Assembly (NCBI GenBank): GCA_964016885.1
Contig: OZ024743.1
Location: forward strand, 187,861,647-187,925,646
Direction: 5' to 3'
Length of the DNA: 64,000 nucleotides
From: Eledone cirrhosa
Lineage: Eukaryota > Mollusca > Cephalopoda > Octopoda > Eledonidae
In this document: one piece after another, positions 43,236 through 52,871 of the stretch
Position numbering within the stretch: position 1 is the stretch's first letter
How the letters are laid out: each line of letters opens with the position of its first letter
Translations under genes and position numbers: made by a program
The notes under the pieces: generated by a model
Database searches by the model: none
What the model was told of the DNA's origin: nothing
Seen by the model: only the letters and a program-made list of their open reading frames with translations

Positions 43236-44520
43236 ATGATAAATCTGTTTGATATAGGTCTTCCTTGTGTAGGCTCCCACAAAAGAACTTTGCTAACAAT
43301 TGTGTCTCCAGCACTCAAACAAATACTCTCTGAATCTGACTCTACACTATTTGATGATGTAATTTATTGGTCAGAAGGTCTCTCCAACAGACGATTTCTC
43401 CAAGAGACAAGTCAAACATCAAAGCAAAAAGTGAAAAATAAACAGGCTACAAATCTGGAAAAATCTCTTCCAAGATATCTTTGGCAAACTAGACAAAGTT
43501 GACATGCCTATACAACAAATATTAGAAGAACTCAATATCAAATGTGGAGACTTTACAAATGTTGAATTGGAAACTGTTCTAAAAACATTGAAATCAAACA
43601 AAAATCTTGGCCTTGATGAAATACCATCTGAAGTATGGAAAACCAAAAACCCTTGTATCAATAGCTGTAAAACTCTTTATTGCTTAACTGCATATCAATA
43701 CTGAGAAAAAATCAAAATGGCTTTCAAAGAAGACAATCAACTACTTGTCAAATCTTAAACCTTTGCAGAATTCTTGAGGATGTGAAACTTAAAATTCTAA
43801 ATGCTGTTCTGTTATTCATTGATTTCTCCAAAGCATTCAATTCAATTCCTAGAGGTAAAATGGAAGATATACTGCTAGCCTAAAAAATATACTGCTAGCA
43901 AAAAAAAAAGAAAAGCTGTAAAAGCCTTTATGATGCACTACAAAAACACATTCAATGATGCGATCTCCAGACGGTGATAGAGATTTTGTTGAAATTGTTG
44001 TAGGAGTGCTACAAGTTTACACTTTAGCACTCTATATGTTCATCGTTTGCCGGATTACATTCTCAGAACTTCTGCTGATACCATTAAAGACAATATATAT
44101 CACACTATATCCATGATGTAATGGATATCCTGCCACAACAATAAGATTCAGATTATTCTGATGATTTAGTGCTACTCTGTGATCTTATAAGCCAAGCAGA
44201 AACTCTTCCCCATAGTTTTGACTATTCAGTCAAAGGTAACTCAGACAAAAGGGAATGTACAAGCTTAAATTAAAATGTAATAATCAAAACAGTATTGGGC
44301 ACACTTCACAACTGTGTAAAAGAATTTATGGATCTGGGTAGTTGAGTCTCTAGCTATGAAAGCAATGTGAATACATACATTGGTAAAGCCTGGGTGCCAA
44401 TGACAAGTTATCTCTAGTGTGAAAATCTAAACTTCCAGACAAAATGAAATGAAGCCTCTTTCAAGCAACTGTTACCTCTGTTCTATTGTATGGTTGACCA
44501 TCATGGACCTTAAAACTGGA
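43236..44520 (+). pseudogene. Decayed LINE reverse transcriptase, fourth type
   Basis: Broken plus-strand frames show ordered RT motifs: 'VLKTLKSNKNLGLDEIPSEVW' in outline at 43,570-43,640, 'FIDFSKAFNSIPRGKMEDIL' in outline at 43,815-43,875, a 'GDRDFVEIVVGVLQ'-like block at about 43,973, and a 'YSDDLVLLCDLISQAE'-like catalytic box at about 44,155-44,200. Frameshifts and stops separate all of these. The order and spacing are right for an RT, but the sequence differs from families A, B and D. Upstream text from 43,236 may be the linker domain. Non-functional. Confidence 0.7.
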
Positions 44521-44521
44521 A

Positions 44522-44522
<1 letters not shown>

Positions 44523-44562
<40 letters not shown>
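44523..44562. repeat. (TA)n microsatellite
   Basis: About 20 TA units abut the left side of a dispersed repeat shared with 52.9 kb. Confidence 0.9.
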
Positions 44563-44567
<5 letters not shown>

Positions 44568-44692
44568 TAAAATAACAGATTAAAGTTTAAGCAAAGAATC
44601 ACTGCTTTCACCCTTAACGGTTCTTATATATTTGATATATATTTATCCTTTTCGAGCCCTCTTTGGATTTTAGTCTTTAAATTTATTATTAT

Positions 44693-44700
<8 letters not shown>
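44562..44700 (+). repeat. Dispersed repeat E, copy 1 (TA-flanked)
   Basis: It shares a long stretch with 52,928-53,040: 'tattaaaataacagatt', 'cggttcttatatatttgat', 'gagccctctttggatttt', 'ttattattattactatat'. Copy 1 has about 35 bp in the middle that copy 2 lacks. Both copies end in TA tracts on the same side. Identity unknown; possibly the end of a larger element. Confidence 0.75.

Positions 44701-44744
<44 letters not shown>
44701..44744. repeat. (TA)n microsatellite
   Basis: Long TA run directly following repeat E. Confidence 0.9.
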
Positions 44745-44746
<2 letters not shown>

Positions 44747-44814
44747 TGATGGGTGTATCTTGGTTTTTAGAATATGTACACCATACTCCTGCATGTCATT
44801 AGAGACAATTGAAA

Positions 44815-44932
44815 GAGTTGGTGTCAAGAAGGGCATCTGGCTGTAAAACATTGTCTCAAAAAGTCACTTTCTACCCATGCCAGCATGGAAAAATGGATGT
44901 AAGAACGATGATAATGGTGATGATGATGTACT
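44815..44932 (+). mobile_element. LINE A/B-type 3' tail fragment
   Basis: It contains 'agaagggcatctggctg', the hairpin 'cccatgccagcatgg' (44,874-44,888), a GGATGTAAG box and ATG repeats. It corresponds to the last 120 bp of subfamily B, with no coding remnant. Confidence 0.75.
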
Positions 44933-45081
44933 TTGCTAAACTATGAAGTTTGTGTCTAGTGGTGAAAGGCATGGTAGTGCTGCAATAGGAATCCTAGGAT
45001 TTTGCTCTTCTTCTATAACCAAGTGAGACAGAGAAGGGGAAAGAAGGATAGAGAATGAAAGAGTGATAGATATATAGATAT

Positions 45082-45421
45082 GTCAGTGTACATGAATGAC
45101 CGAGCATGGATGTGTTGAGAGAGAAACTGTGTTTAAGAGGGATAAGTTGTAGTGTGCGGGAGAGAAGACTGTGATGGTATGGACATGTGATGTGCATGGA
45201 GGATGATCGCTGGCTAAAGAAGTGCCAAGAAATGCCAGTTGAAGGAAGACGCAGTAGAGGAAGACCACGAAAAAGATGGGCAGAGGTGGTGAGAGCAGAC
45301 CTCAGATCACTGAAGCTCACGGTGAAGATGACGAAGGACTGTGACAAATGGAGAGATACTAAATAGGACCCATCCCACCATTGCAAGCAGGGAAAAGTGA
45401 ACATAGAATGATGATGATGAT

Positions 45422-45433
<12 letters not shown>
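45082..45433 (+). pseudogene. 5'-truncated LINE, subfamily A, C-terminal fragment
   Basis: It is collinear with about 48,940-49,285 of the intact A element. It encodes the end of the C-terminal domain ('WYGHVMCMEDDRWLKKCQ'-like, 'RKRWAEVVRADLRSLKL'-like) and closes with 'ttgcaagcagggaaaag' and GATG repeats, then a TA tract. Divergence is modest, with a stop at 45,363 in place of a longer C-terminus. Confidence 0.85.
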
Positions 45434-45449
<16 letters not shown>

Positions 45450-45452
<3 letters not shown>

Positions 45453-45735
45453 CAGCAGCAACACCAACACCAACAACAACAACAACAACAGCAACAACAC
45501 CATCGTCTGTGTTGAATGTGTGTATGTGTATGTATTTGTATATATGCGACAGCAGTAACAGCATCAACACCATTGTCTGCAGCAACAGCAGCAGTGAAAT
45601 GAAGGACAACAACAACAGCAACAACGACAACTACAATAACAACTACAGTACCAACAACTGCCACCACCATCACTGACCATCCACCACCACCACGCTGATA
45701 CCATCCACCACCACCACACTGACACCATCCACCAC
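45450..45735. repeat. Interrupted CAA/CAG/CCA triplet tract
   Basis: This is a plus-strand A/C-rich triplet region (CAACAGCAG, CAACAACAAC, ACTACAATAACAAC, CCACCACCA) with the same vocabulary as the giant minisatellite but no 48-bp register. Antisense frames through it encode V/C/G homopolymer-like peptides and are not genes. Confidence 0.8.
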
Positions 45736-46011
45736 CGCCATTACCAGCATAAAGCAAACAATTATTATTGTTATTGTTATTATATACAAGCCGAACTGGA
45801 CTGGGAAAGGTCAACAGTTGACATGATAGTGATTTTGACTTTGACGATTTTGTATCAGTACTGTCGGTAATATATGTTTATATATGTGTGTTTGTGAGTG
45901 GTGTGTGTGATTGTATGCATGAATGAGTGTTGGTATGTGTGGTTGTGCTTTGTATGCATGAGTATTGGTGTGTGAGTCGTGTCAATAATTTTTTTTTTTT
46001 TTTTTTTTTTA
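45736..46011. other. Spacer with TG-rich stretch and poly-T
   Basis: Contains (TTATTG)n at about 45,760-45,780, TG-rich simple sequence at 45,880-45,980 and a 22-T run at 45,989-46,010. The T run directly precedes the 5' region of the intact LINE-A. No gene is seen. Confidence 0.6.
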
Positions 46012-49000
46012 ATGACCATGCTGTAAAATGGAGGGGTAGAGAGGGCCCTTGAGTCTAGTAAGACATCCTCCCTAGTGCTGGTGGCACAAATAAAAGCACC
46101 CAGTCCATGCTGTAAAGTGGCGCTGGTGTTAGGAAGGGCATCCAACCAGTGTATCAATGCCAAAAAGCTTATCAGCACAGCAACAAAACAGCATAGAAAA
46201 ATATGAAGACGTCGCATCTCAGAGTTGCAACACTTAATGTTGGCACTCTCAGAGGTAGATCTGCTGAAATAGCGGAGATGCTGGAGAGAAGGCAGGTGGA
46301 TGTGTGCTGCGTGCAAGAGGTGAGATGGAGAGGTGCCTCTGCGAGACTAATCGTAGGCAAGCGTCTTAGCTATAAGCTATTCTGGGTAGGTAAGGATGAT
46401 GGGTTAGAGGGAGTAGGCATTTTCCTGGCTGAGAAATGGATCAATAAGACAATAGAGGTAGTTCGAGTTAGTAATCGAATAATTAAGCTTAGATTAGTTG
46501 TAGGTAGGAGACTACTGACAATCATCTCGGTCTATGCTCCCCAAGCAGGCCTAGGCAAAGATGAGAAAGACTGCTTTTATGAGCAACTTTTGCAAACAAC
46601 CACAATGACAGAGGACGGAGACATCGTTATGCTAGCAGGAGACTTCAATGGTCATGTTGGACAGCTCCAGGATGGTTACACTGGGGTACATGGTGGGCAC
46701 GGTTACAGTTCAAGAAATGAAGAAGGAGTGAGACTTCTTGAATTTTGTGATGCAAGTACATTGACTATTTGCAACACAAACTTCCAGAAACCTGCCAATC
46801 ACCTAATAACCTACAAATCTGGTGAGCACATAAGCCAGATTGACTTCCTGCTAGTTAGGCAGCGGGACAGGCAGATAGTGTCTAATACCAAGGCATACCC
46901 TGGGGAAGAATGTACCCCACAGCATAGGTTAGTTGTTAGTGATATCTCAGTAAGCAAGAGATGGAATGAGACATATAGGAAGGTGTGGAGAAGAAAGGTC
47001 TGGAAGCTAAAAGACCTTTCACTAAAATTCAAATTTAGAAAAGCCCTTCAAGATGTATATGACGAAAAAGAAGACGATTTAGAGATGTATGACATAGATA
47101 ATAACTGGAAGTTCTTACGTGACAACTTGCTGCAGGCTACTGATGAAACCTGTGGCTGGAGCAGAGCTCCAACCAGACAGAGAGTGACCTGGTGGTGGAA
47201 CAGCACAGTAGATAAGGCTATTAGAGACAAAAGACTAGCATGGAAGGCTTGGAAAAAGGGTGGGAGTAGGGAAGAATATACAGCCACTAAGAGAGAAGCT
47301 AGACGTCAGGTGTACTTAGCACGCAGGGAGGCAGAGAGTAGGAGGTTTGCCAATGTTCTGCGACGGGAAGATCAGAGGCGTGCGGTGTTCCACATTGCAA
47401 GGCAGTGTGTCAATGCAAATCAGGATGTTGTTGGTGATAAATGTGTCCGGCATGATGCCGGTGTACTTAGTGTCACGAATGACCAGAAAAAGGAGGCCTG
47501 GAAATGTCATTATGAGAGACTGATGAATGTGGAGAACGAATGGGAGAGAGAGAAATTACCCTTGGTAGATCCGACAGAGGGACCAGCTATTGAGATTGAC
47601 GAATATAGGGTCCAAGAGGCGATTAGGGAAATGAAAAATGGTAAGGCGGCCGGACCATCGGGAATAGTTGCTGAGATGCTGAAGGCATCAGGGGACGTAG
47701 GCACTAAACTGGTTGCACGCATCATCAATCAGGCTATATATGGTGGTGTCATACCCAAAGACTGGTGCAGCAGTATTCTCATAAATTGCTACAAAGGTAA
47801 AGGGGATGCTTTGGAGAGGAGCAATTATAGGGGTATAAAACTGATAGATCAGGTTATGAAAGTGGCAGAAAGGATTTTAGCACAACTAATTAGAGAAAGG
47901 GTCAAACTAGATGAGATGCAGTTTGGTTTTGTGCCTGGGAAGAGTACAACAGATGCCCTCTTCTTGGTGAGACAAATGCAAGAGAGGTTCTTAGAGAAGA
48001 ATAAGCTACTATACTTAGCCTTTGTTGACCTAGAGAAGGCCTTTGATAGGGTACCCCGATCTGTCATCTGGTGGTCCCTAAGGAAGCTGGGTGTTGAGGA
48101 ATGGCTTGTGAGGACAGTGCAAACTTTGTACAGAGGTACTCTCAGTAAAGTCAGGGTAGGAATGGAGTTTAGTGAGGAATACCAGATACAAGTAGGAGTA
48201 CATCAGGGTTCGGTCCTCAGCCCGCTCTTGTTCATTATAGTCCTCCAAGCCATAACAGAGGAGTTTAAGACTGGCTGTCCATGGGAACTTCTCTATGCTG
48301 ACGATCTGGCTCTTATGGCAGAATCAGTAGAGGAGCTAGAGAATAAATTCCGGCTATGGAAACAGCAGTTGGAAGCAAGAGGACTGAGAGTAAATCTAGC
48401 TAAGACAAAAGTGTTGATGAGTAGAAAAGAGGACAAAACCCTGATTCCGTCAGGGAAATGGCTATGTTCGATATGCAGAAAAGGAACTGGCATAAATTCT
48501 ATAAAATGCACACAATGCAGGTCCTGGGTACACAAGAGATGTAGCGGGATAGCAGGCAAACTAACAGGTAGGGAGAAATATGTATGCAGTAGATGTACAG
48601 GGAAATTAGACAGTAGAAGTCGCACTGATAGACACATTTTTCAAATGCGAGAGGGCGCTATAGAAGTGGTGGATAGCTTCCGGTACCTAGGAGATCAGAT
48701 TAGCATGGGAGGAGGGTGTTCCGAGACCATAGTATCTAGAATAAGGACGGGTTGGAAGAAGTTTAGGGAGCTGCTTCCTCTGTTGACGAAGAAGGGTTTC
48801 TCCCTGCATACGAAAGGCCGGTTGTATGATGCCTGTGTGAGGAGCGCGATGCTGCATGGTAGTGAGACATGGGCAGCAACCGCAGAGGATATGCGACGGC
48901 TGGAGAGAAATGAGGCAAGCACGCTCCGTTGGATGTGCAGTGTAAATGTGCGTGAACGACCCAGCATAAATGTGTTGAGAGAGAAACTGTGTCTGAGAGG

Positions 49001-49292
49001 GATAGAATGTAGTGTACGGGAGAGGAGACTGAGGTGGTATGGACATGTGATGCGCATGGAGGATGACCGATGGGTGAAGAAGTGCCAGGAAATGCCAGTT
49101 GAAGGAAGACGTGGTAGAGGTAGACCACGAAAAACATGGGCGGAGGTGGTGAGAACAGACTTCAGATCATTGAAACTCATGGTGGAGATGACGAGGGACC
49201 GTGACGAGTGGAGAGATGCTGTGCTGAATAAGACCCGTCCCACCCTTACAAGCAGGGAAAAGCGGACGTAAAATGATGATGATGATGATGAT
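46012..49292 (+). mobile_element. Full-length-looking LINE, subfamily A (RTE-like)
   Basis: This is a non-LTR retrotransposon with a single long ORF (46,203-49,271), an upstream leader of about 190 bp, and a 3' end made only of the conserved tail plus ATG repeats to about 49,292. The leader contains 'ttaggaagggcatccaa' and 'catgctgtaaagtgg', motifs that also occur in the 3' region of subfamily B. The exact 5' end is uncertain: 46,012 is chosen because the preceding poly-T run is a clear break. No target-site duplication could be identified, because the right side is immediately another LINE fragment. Confidence 0.75.
46203..49271 (+). CDS. LINE-A endonuclease/reverse transcriptase polyprotein, intact 1,022 aa
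   Basis: This enzyme nicks target DNA and copies its own RNA into it. It has no stops or frameshifts. The N-terminal apurinic-type endonuclease covers about residues 6-250: N12 in 'ATLNVGTLRG', E39 in 'CCVQEVRW', Y111 in 'ISVYAPQAG', D147/N149 in 'AGDFNGHVG', D214 in 'QIDFLL' and H241 in 'PQHRLVVSD'. A basic linker follows. Reverse transcriptase spans about 470-740: 'KAAGPSGIVAEML', 'NYRGIKLI', 'FGFVPGKSTTDAL', D609 in 'AFVDLEKAFDR', 'VHQGSVLSPLLF' and Y698-A-D-D701. A PHD-like C4HC3 finger follows at C755, C758, C769, C772, H777, C780, C795 and C798. The C-terminal domain contains 'MLHGSETW' and 'RWYGHVMRMEDD', with a basic 'GRRGRGRPRKTW'. There is no RNase H. The ATG at 46,203 begins just before the endonuclease, as usual. 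RTE-like affiliation is inferred; the clade should be checked. The protein resembles those mis-annotated in animals as craniofacial development protein 2-like. Confidence 0.9.
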   Translation: MKTSHLRVATLNVGTLRGRSAEIAEMLERRQVDVCCVQEVRWRGASARLIVGKRLSYKLFWVGKDDGLEGVGIFLAEKWINKTIEVVRVSNRIIKLRLVVGRRLLTIISVYAPQAGLGKDEKDCFYEQLLQTTTMTEDGDIVMLAGDFNGHVGQLQDGYTGVHGGHGYSSRNEEGVRLLEFCDASTLTICNTNFQKPANHLITYKSGEHISQIDFLLVRQRDRQIVSNTKAYPGEECTPQHRLVVSDISVSKRWNETYRKVWRRKVWKLKDLSLKFKFRKALQDVYDEKEDDLEMYDIDNNWKFLRDNLLQATDETCGWSRAPTRQRVTWWWNSTVDKAIRDKRLAWKAWKKGGSREEYTATKREARRQVYLARREAESRRFANVLRREDQRRAVFHIARQCVNANQDVVGDKCVRHDAGVLSVTNDQKKEAWKCHYERLMNVENEWEREKLPLVDPTEGPAIEIDEYRVQEAIREMKNGKAAGPSGIVAEMLKASGDVGTKLVARIINQAIYGGVIPKDWCSSILINCYKGKGDALERSNYRGIKLIDQVMKVAERILAQLIRERVKLDEMQFGFVPGKSTTDALFLVRQMQERFLEKNKLLYLAFVDLEKAFDRVPRSVIWWSLRKLGVEEWLVRTVQTLYRGTLSKVRVGMEFSEEYQIQVGVHQGSVLSPLLFIIVLQAITEEFKTGCPWELLYADDLALMAESVEELENKFRLWKQQLEARGLRVNLAKTKVLMSRKEDKTLIPSGKWLCSICRKGTGINSIKCTQCRSWVHKRCSGIAGKLTGREKYVCSRCTGKLDSRSRTDRHIFQMREGAIEVVDSFRYLGDQISMGGGCSETIVSRIRTGWKKFRELLPLLTKKGFSLHTKGRLYDACVRSAMLHGSETWAATAEDMRRLERNEASTLRWMCSVNVRERPSINVLREKLCLRGIECSVRERRLRWYGHVMRMEDDRWVKKCQEMPVEGRRGRGRPRKTWAEVVRTDFRSLKLMVEMTRDRDEWRDAVLNKTRPTLTSREKRT

Positions 49293-50052
49293 AGCAGGGA
49301 GCTGCTACCAGTGCTAACTGCAAAAGGCTTTTCCCTCAAAATGAAAGGCAGACTATGATGCGTGCATACGAACAGCAATGTTACATGCTAGTGAGACCTG
49401 GGCGCTGTGTGTAGAAGACTTGCGTAGATTAGAAAGAAATGAAGCTTGGATGTGTAATAGTTAATATACATGAATGTCAAAGCATAAACGAATTGAGAGA
49501 GAGAGACTGAGTATAACAGGAATCAAATGCTGTGTGCAGGAGAGGATGCGTATGAAGGATGACAGCTGCATAAAAAGGTGTAGAGCACTAAAAGTCGATA
49601 GAAGCCTTAGAGTGGGGAGACTCAAGAAAACCTGGGATGAGATGATAAAAGCTGACCTTGCCCAATTGCACCTCTGAAAGGTGATGATGCAGGACCGTGA
49701 CCTCCGGCATCAGACAGTAATACAGAAGACCCGACTTCCCACAGGTACAAGCTGAAGCTGAAGCATATAGACAATACGCCTCCCACTGCAAAGTTGTCGT
49801 GGAGGTGCCACGACAAAAAAGCACACAGCTCACACTGTAAAGTGGTTGTGTAGGCACCATAGTAAATAAGCACCCAGTACTCACTGTGAGGTTGGCATCA
49901 TTAGGAAGGGCATCCAGCTGTAGAAATCAAGCTAAAATCAGTTCTCGTATCAGCAAGACAAGGTCACCCCACCTGGCACTGCCCGCAACAGGACAACCCC
50001 TCATGCTAGCGTGGAAGAATGGACATAAAACAGTGATGATGATGATGATGAT
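49293..50052 (+). pseudogene. 5'-truncated LINE, subfamily B, C-terminal region and 3' end
   Basis: It matches about 38,375-39,090 of the other B copy: 'gggagctgctacc', 'caaaaggcttttccctc', the broken frame for 'SETWALCVEDLRRLERNEAW', then non-coding sequence with 'ttaggaagggcatccagc' and the terminal hairpin and GATG tail at about 50,001-50,052. It starts directly at the ATG tail of the intact A element. Frameshifts and a deletion (near 49,535) inactivate it. Confidence 0.85.
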
Positions 50053-50251
<199 letters not shown>

Positions 50252-51487
50252 AGGTACAGTGCTTGACTGTTAATTTATTTAATGTTTCAAAAGAGATGAA
50301 AGCCAGCCCTGGCAGGAATTGAACTCATATCCGATGTGTTAATTTATGCCTTTATAAAGAAAATCAGGACAAATACCATGAGCTATCTAATCCGATATGT
50401 TATCATAAATTAGGGCGTTGTCAACTCGCCACTTTAGATATTATATAAGACACATTTTATGTCAGTTTTGATAGATCAACAAAATAAAACAATAAATTTT
50501 TAAAGCCATTTTATCTGCAAAAGCATGGTTTATCTTTGCAGGGTACTTCATTTTGCTCTATTTTCTACATATCTCATCATCAACAACTGTGCTCTTATAT
50601 CCTCCATAACTTTAGTTATGTTTTTCTTGGTCTTCAGTCACCTCTACTTCCTTCCACAAATATTCCCATCACTCCTCCTATCCAGTCACTTACATATTTC
50701 TTCCACACATGATCCAACGATCTCACTCAATTTCTCTTTACAACATTCATCACATGTACATTGCTGATACCTACTTTATTAATTGTGAAGGGATTCAAAA
50801 TAGGAAATTGGGCCAGTACAAACTAATACCATTAAAAATGGCATCTACAAATCAATAACATTAAAGCTAGTATCTCTATGTGGTTAGGATGTTTGTGTTT
50901 AAGTGATTCTTTATTTGATACCAGTATGAAAAATGTTGAATGGACAGCTCTCTTCTACCATTGCATAACCAACACCTTGTCATTCACAAAACAGAAACTT
51001 TGCAGAAGCCTGTCATTTATATATGACATCATCATTTTATATTTTACATTTGCTTTCCGTACTGGCACAGGCTAAACACTTTTCTTCCTATTTAATATTA
51101 TTCTACTTTCTTTCTTCCCATGCCTTATTTAGTCAAACAATAGTGGCAGCATAAGAATGACATAAGATATCCTGCTCTAAATTATTTTCCTCAACTTTTC
51201 TTTCATTGTCAACTTTGTTATCGTTATTGTTAACATTTACAGTCCTGATTGCAATGTCATAGCCTTCAAATAAAACACACTATTTTCTACACATTACACA
51301 ATGCTTCAAACAAACTACAACACTCTTTAAATGTTATGTAATTGTATAATTACATTATTGAAAAATTATTTATCATATTTATTTCATGAATATTTTGATA
51401 GTGTTATGTCTTCAAAGTATTTTTCCAAAGTAAATTTCTTTTGTCTCATTTATACACCCTTTTATATAATTCCGAGACAGCATTAAA
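50252..51487. other. AT-rich spacer, no gene seen
   Basis: Short open frames at 50,525-50,767 and 50,878-51,075 show no family resemblance and no coding-like composition. A short stretch 'agccctggcaggaattgaactc' in outline near 50,300 is reminiscent of a SINE/tRNA B box, but it is too little to call. Confidence 0.4.
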
Positions 51488-51703
51488 ACCACATTATATA
51501 TTCGATTATAAGCTGATCTGAATGTAAGTTGACCCCTACCCTATTTTATGCCTGAGAAATGGGCAAAAATCCAAACCCTGTTTATAAGCTGAGGCAGCTA
51601 ATCAACACTTTACTTAGACAGTGTATTTAAGCCGACCCCCGTCCCATTTTACCATCGATTTTTAGGTCACATATTCTTTGGCTTATATTCGAGTATATAT
51701 GGT
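51488..51703. mobile_element. MITE-like element with terminal inverted repeats
   Basis: The left end 'accacattatatattcga' and the reverse complement of the right end ('accatatatactcgaat') are imperfect inverted repeats, each followed by 'ataagc' and a GACC-type box. The inside is short, non-coding and holds repeated 'aagccgaccccc'-like motifs. Element size and ends fit a miniature DNA transposon. I recognise the 'tatactcgaatataag' end as a type common in invertebrate genomes but cannot name the superfamily. Confidence 0.5.
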
Positions 51704-52242
51704 AGTCTCTTTCACACTACAATGTTGTTTAAGATTTAGCAGTACAGTCTTAGGTATTGGAACTTTAGAGATGTTCAAAATAGGCAGCTGATAATGAGGC
51801 TGATATCTACTGTTTTGTTTTATGTTTCCAACCTCTCTGTTCATTTATATACCTTTGCTGTATGTTCACCATCTTTTTTGCCTATCATCTGTTTGTTGCT
51901 CTCATCTCTACAATTTTCTACTGTCTGTGTTATGTTTTATTCATGATTTTTATAGTTTCTGTTCTCCATTTATGATCTAGTTTTGAGGTATCATCTACCT
52001 GTGGTCAAATCCTTCTTCTTTTGCCACTTCAAGTTCACCTAACTTTCCTAGCAGCAATGGTTGAAATGATTGAACATATGGTTTCCCTTCTATGACGCTT
52101 ATCCTACACTGCTATCTTTTTCTTTCAGCTTAACATTATTCCAATATCTGTTTGTCTCTATCCTATTTAATCTATTTTTGATTGGGGAATGTTAAATGGT
52201 GATATATGATATATGTGTATGTGTGTATATATATATATATAT
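51704..52242. other. AT-rich spacer, no gene seen
   Basis: T-rich sequence without a supported gene. It ends in 'gatatatgatatatgtg' and a TA tract at the start of the next LINE tail. Confidence 0.4.
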
Positions 52243-52300
52243 ATCCTTGCAAGCAGGGAAAAGCGGATGTAAAATGATGATGATGATGATGATGATGATA
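52243..52300 (+). mobile_element. Isolated LINE-A 3' tail
   Basis: 'ccttgcaagcagggaaaag' plus CGGATGTAAA and about ten ATG units. It matches the end of the intact element at 49,250-49,290 but has no coding remnant. TA tracts flank both sides. Confidence 0.8.
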
Positions 52301-52329
52301 TATATATATAGAGAGAGATAGATAGATGT

Positions 52330-52523
52330 TTAACCCCAGCGGCAGAGCTCAAGCCATTTTCACGGCTATTTCTGGACTGCGTTATGGTCCATCTGGTTCC
52401 TTACCACACCTCCTTCATTATATATATATATATAATGAAGGAGGTGTGGTAAGGAACCAGATGGACCATAACTCAGTCCAGAAATAGCCGTCGAAACGGC
52501 TCGAGCTCTGCCATCGGGGTTAA
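52330..52523. repeat. 194-bp inverted repeat, 97-bp arms, no loop
   Basis: The arms at 52,330-52,426 and 52,427-52,523 pair base for base without indels, with a handful of mismatches (for example 'ctcaagccattttcac' on the left against the complement of 'gtcgaaacggctcgag'). The centre is a TA run. The left arm reads 'ttaaccccagcggcagagc' outward-in. The element is unknown; it may be a foldback or MITE-like unit. It sits between two LINE-A tails. Confidence 0.85.
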
Positions 52524-52573
52524 GTCCCACCCTTGCAAGCATGGAAAAGTGGACGTAAAATGATGATGATGAT
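52524..52573 (+). mobile_element. Isolated LINE-A 3' tail
   Basis: 'cccttgcaagcatggaaaag' plus TGGACGTAAAA and GATG repeats, starting at the base after the preceding inverted repeat. No coding remnant is present. Confidence 0.8.
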
Positions 52574-52577
52574 ATAT

Positions 52578-52828
52578 ATATATATATACTGTAGTAAATG
52601 TTTGGTAGAAATATCTAAAGGTAAGAGCACTCAGTCCATAAAACAAGTTAAGTATAAATAGTTATAATAATGACATAAACAGGTACTTAAGTTTCAAGTT
52701 CATCTAACACAAAACTCAAGAACCTGTTTATGTCACTGTTATAACTATTTATACTTAACTTGTTCTATGGACTGAGTGCTCTTACCGTAGGATATTTCTA
52801 CCAAACTTTTACTACAGTATATATAAAT
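52578..52828. repeat. 251-bp inverted repeat, 117-bp arms, 17-bp loop
   Basis: The left arm 52,578-52,694 pairs with 52,712-52,828 without indels and with scattered mismatches ('actgtagtaaatgtttgg' against 'ccaaacttttactacagt'). The loop 52,695-52,711 is 'caagttcatctaacaca'. TA runs lie at both outer ends. No coding content. It is a second, unrelated foldback 54 bp right of the first. Confidence 0.85.
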
Positions 52829-52871
52829 ATATACAACCACTCTTGCCTCAAGTGGGAAAACTCCTGTCCAA

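Noticed and set aside
43236..43502. 88-aa ORF as a possible host exon
   Set aside because: It is continuous in position with a decayed LINE reverse transcriptase and shows no splice-site-bounded conservation that I can see.
48695..49378. 227-aa minus-strand ORF and other antisense frames across the LINE-A gene
   Set aside because: They are shadows of the intact plus-strand ORF, which explains all conserved motifs.
50525..50767. Small 80-aa ORF in the AT-rich spacer
   Set aside because: Hydrophobic, low-complexity composition and no recognisable family; length is compatible with chance.
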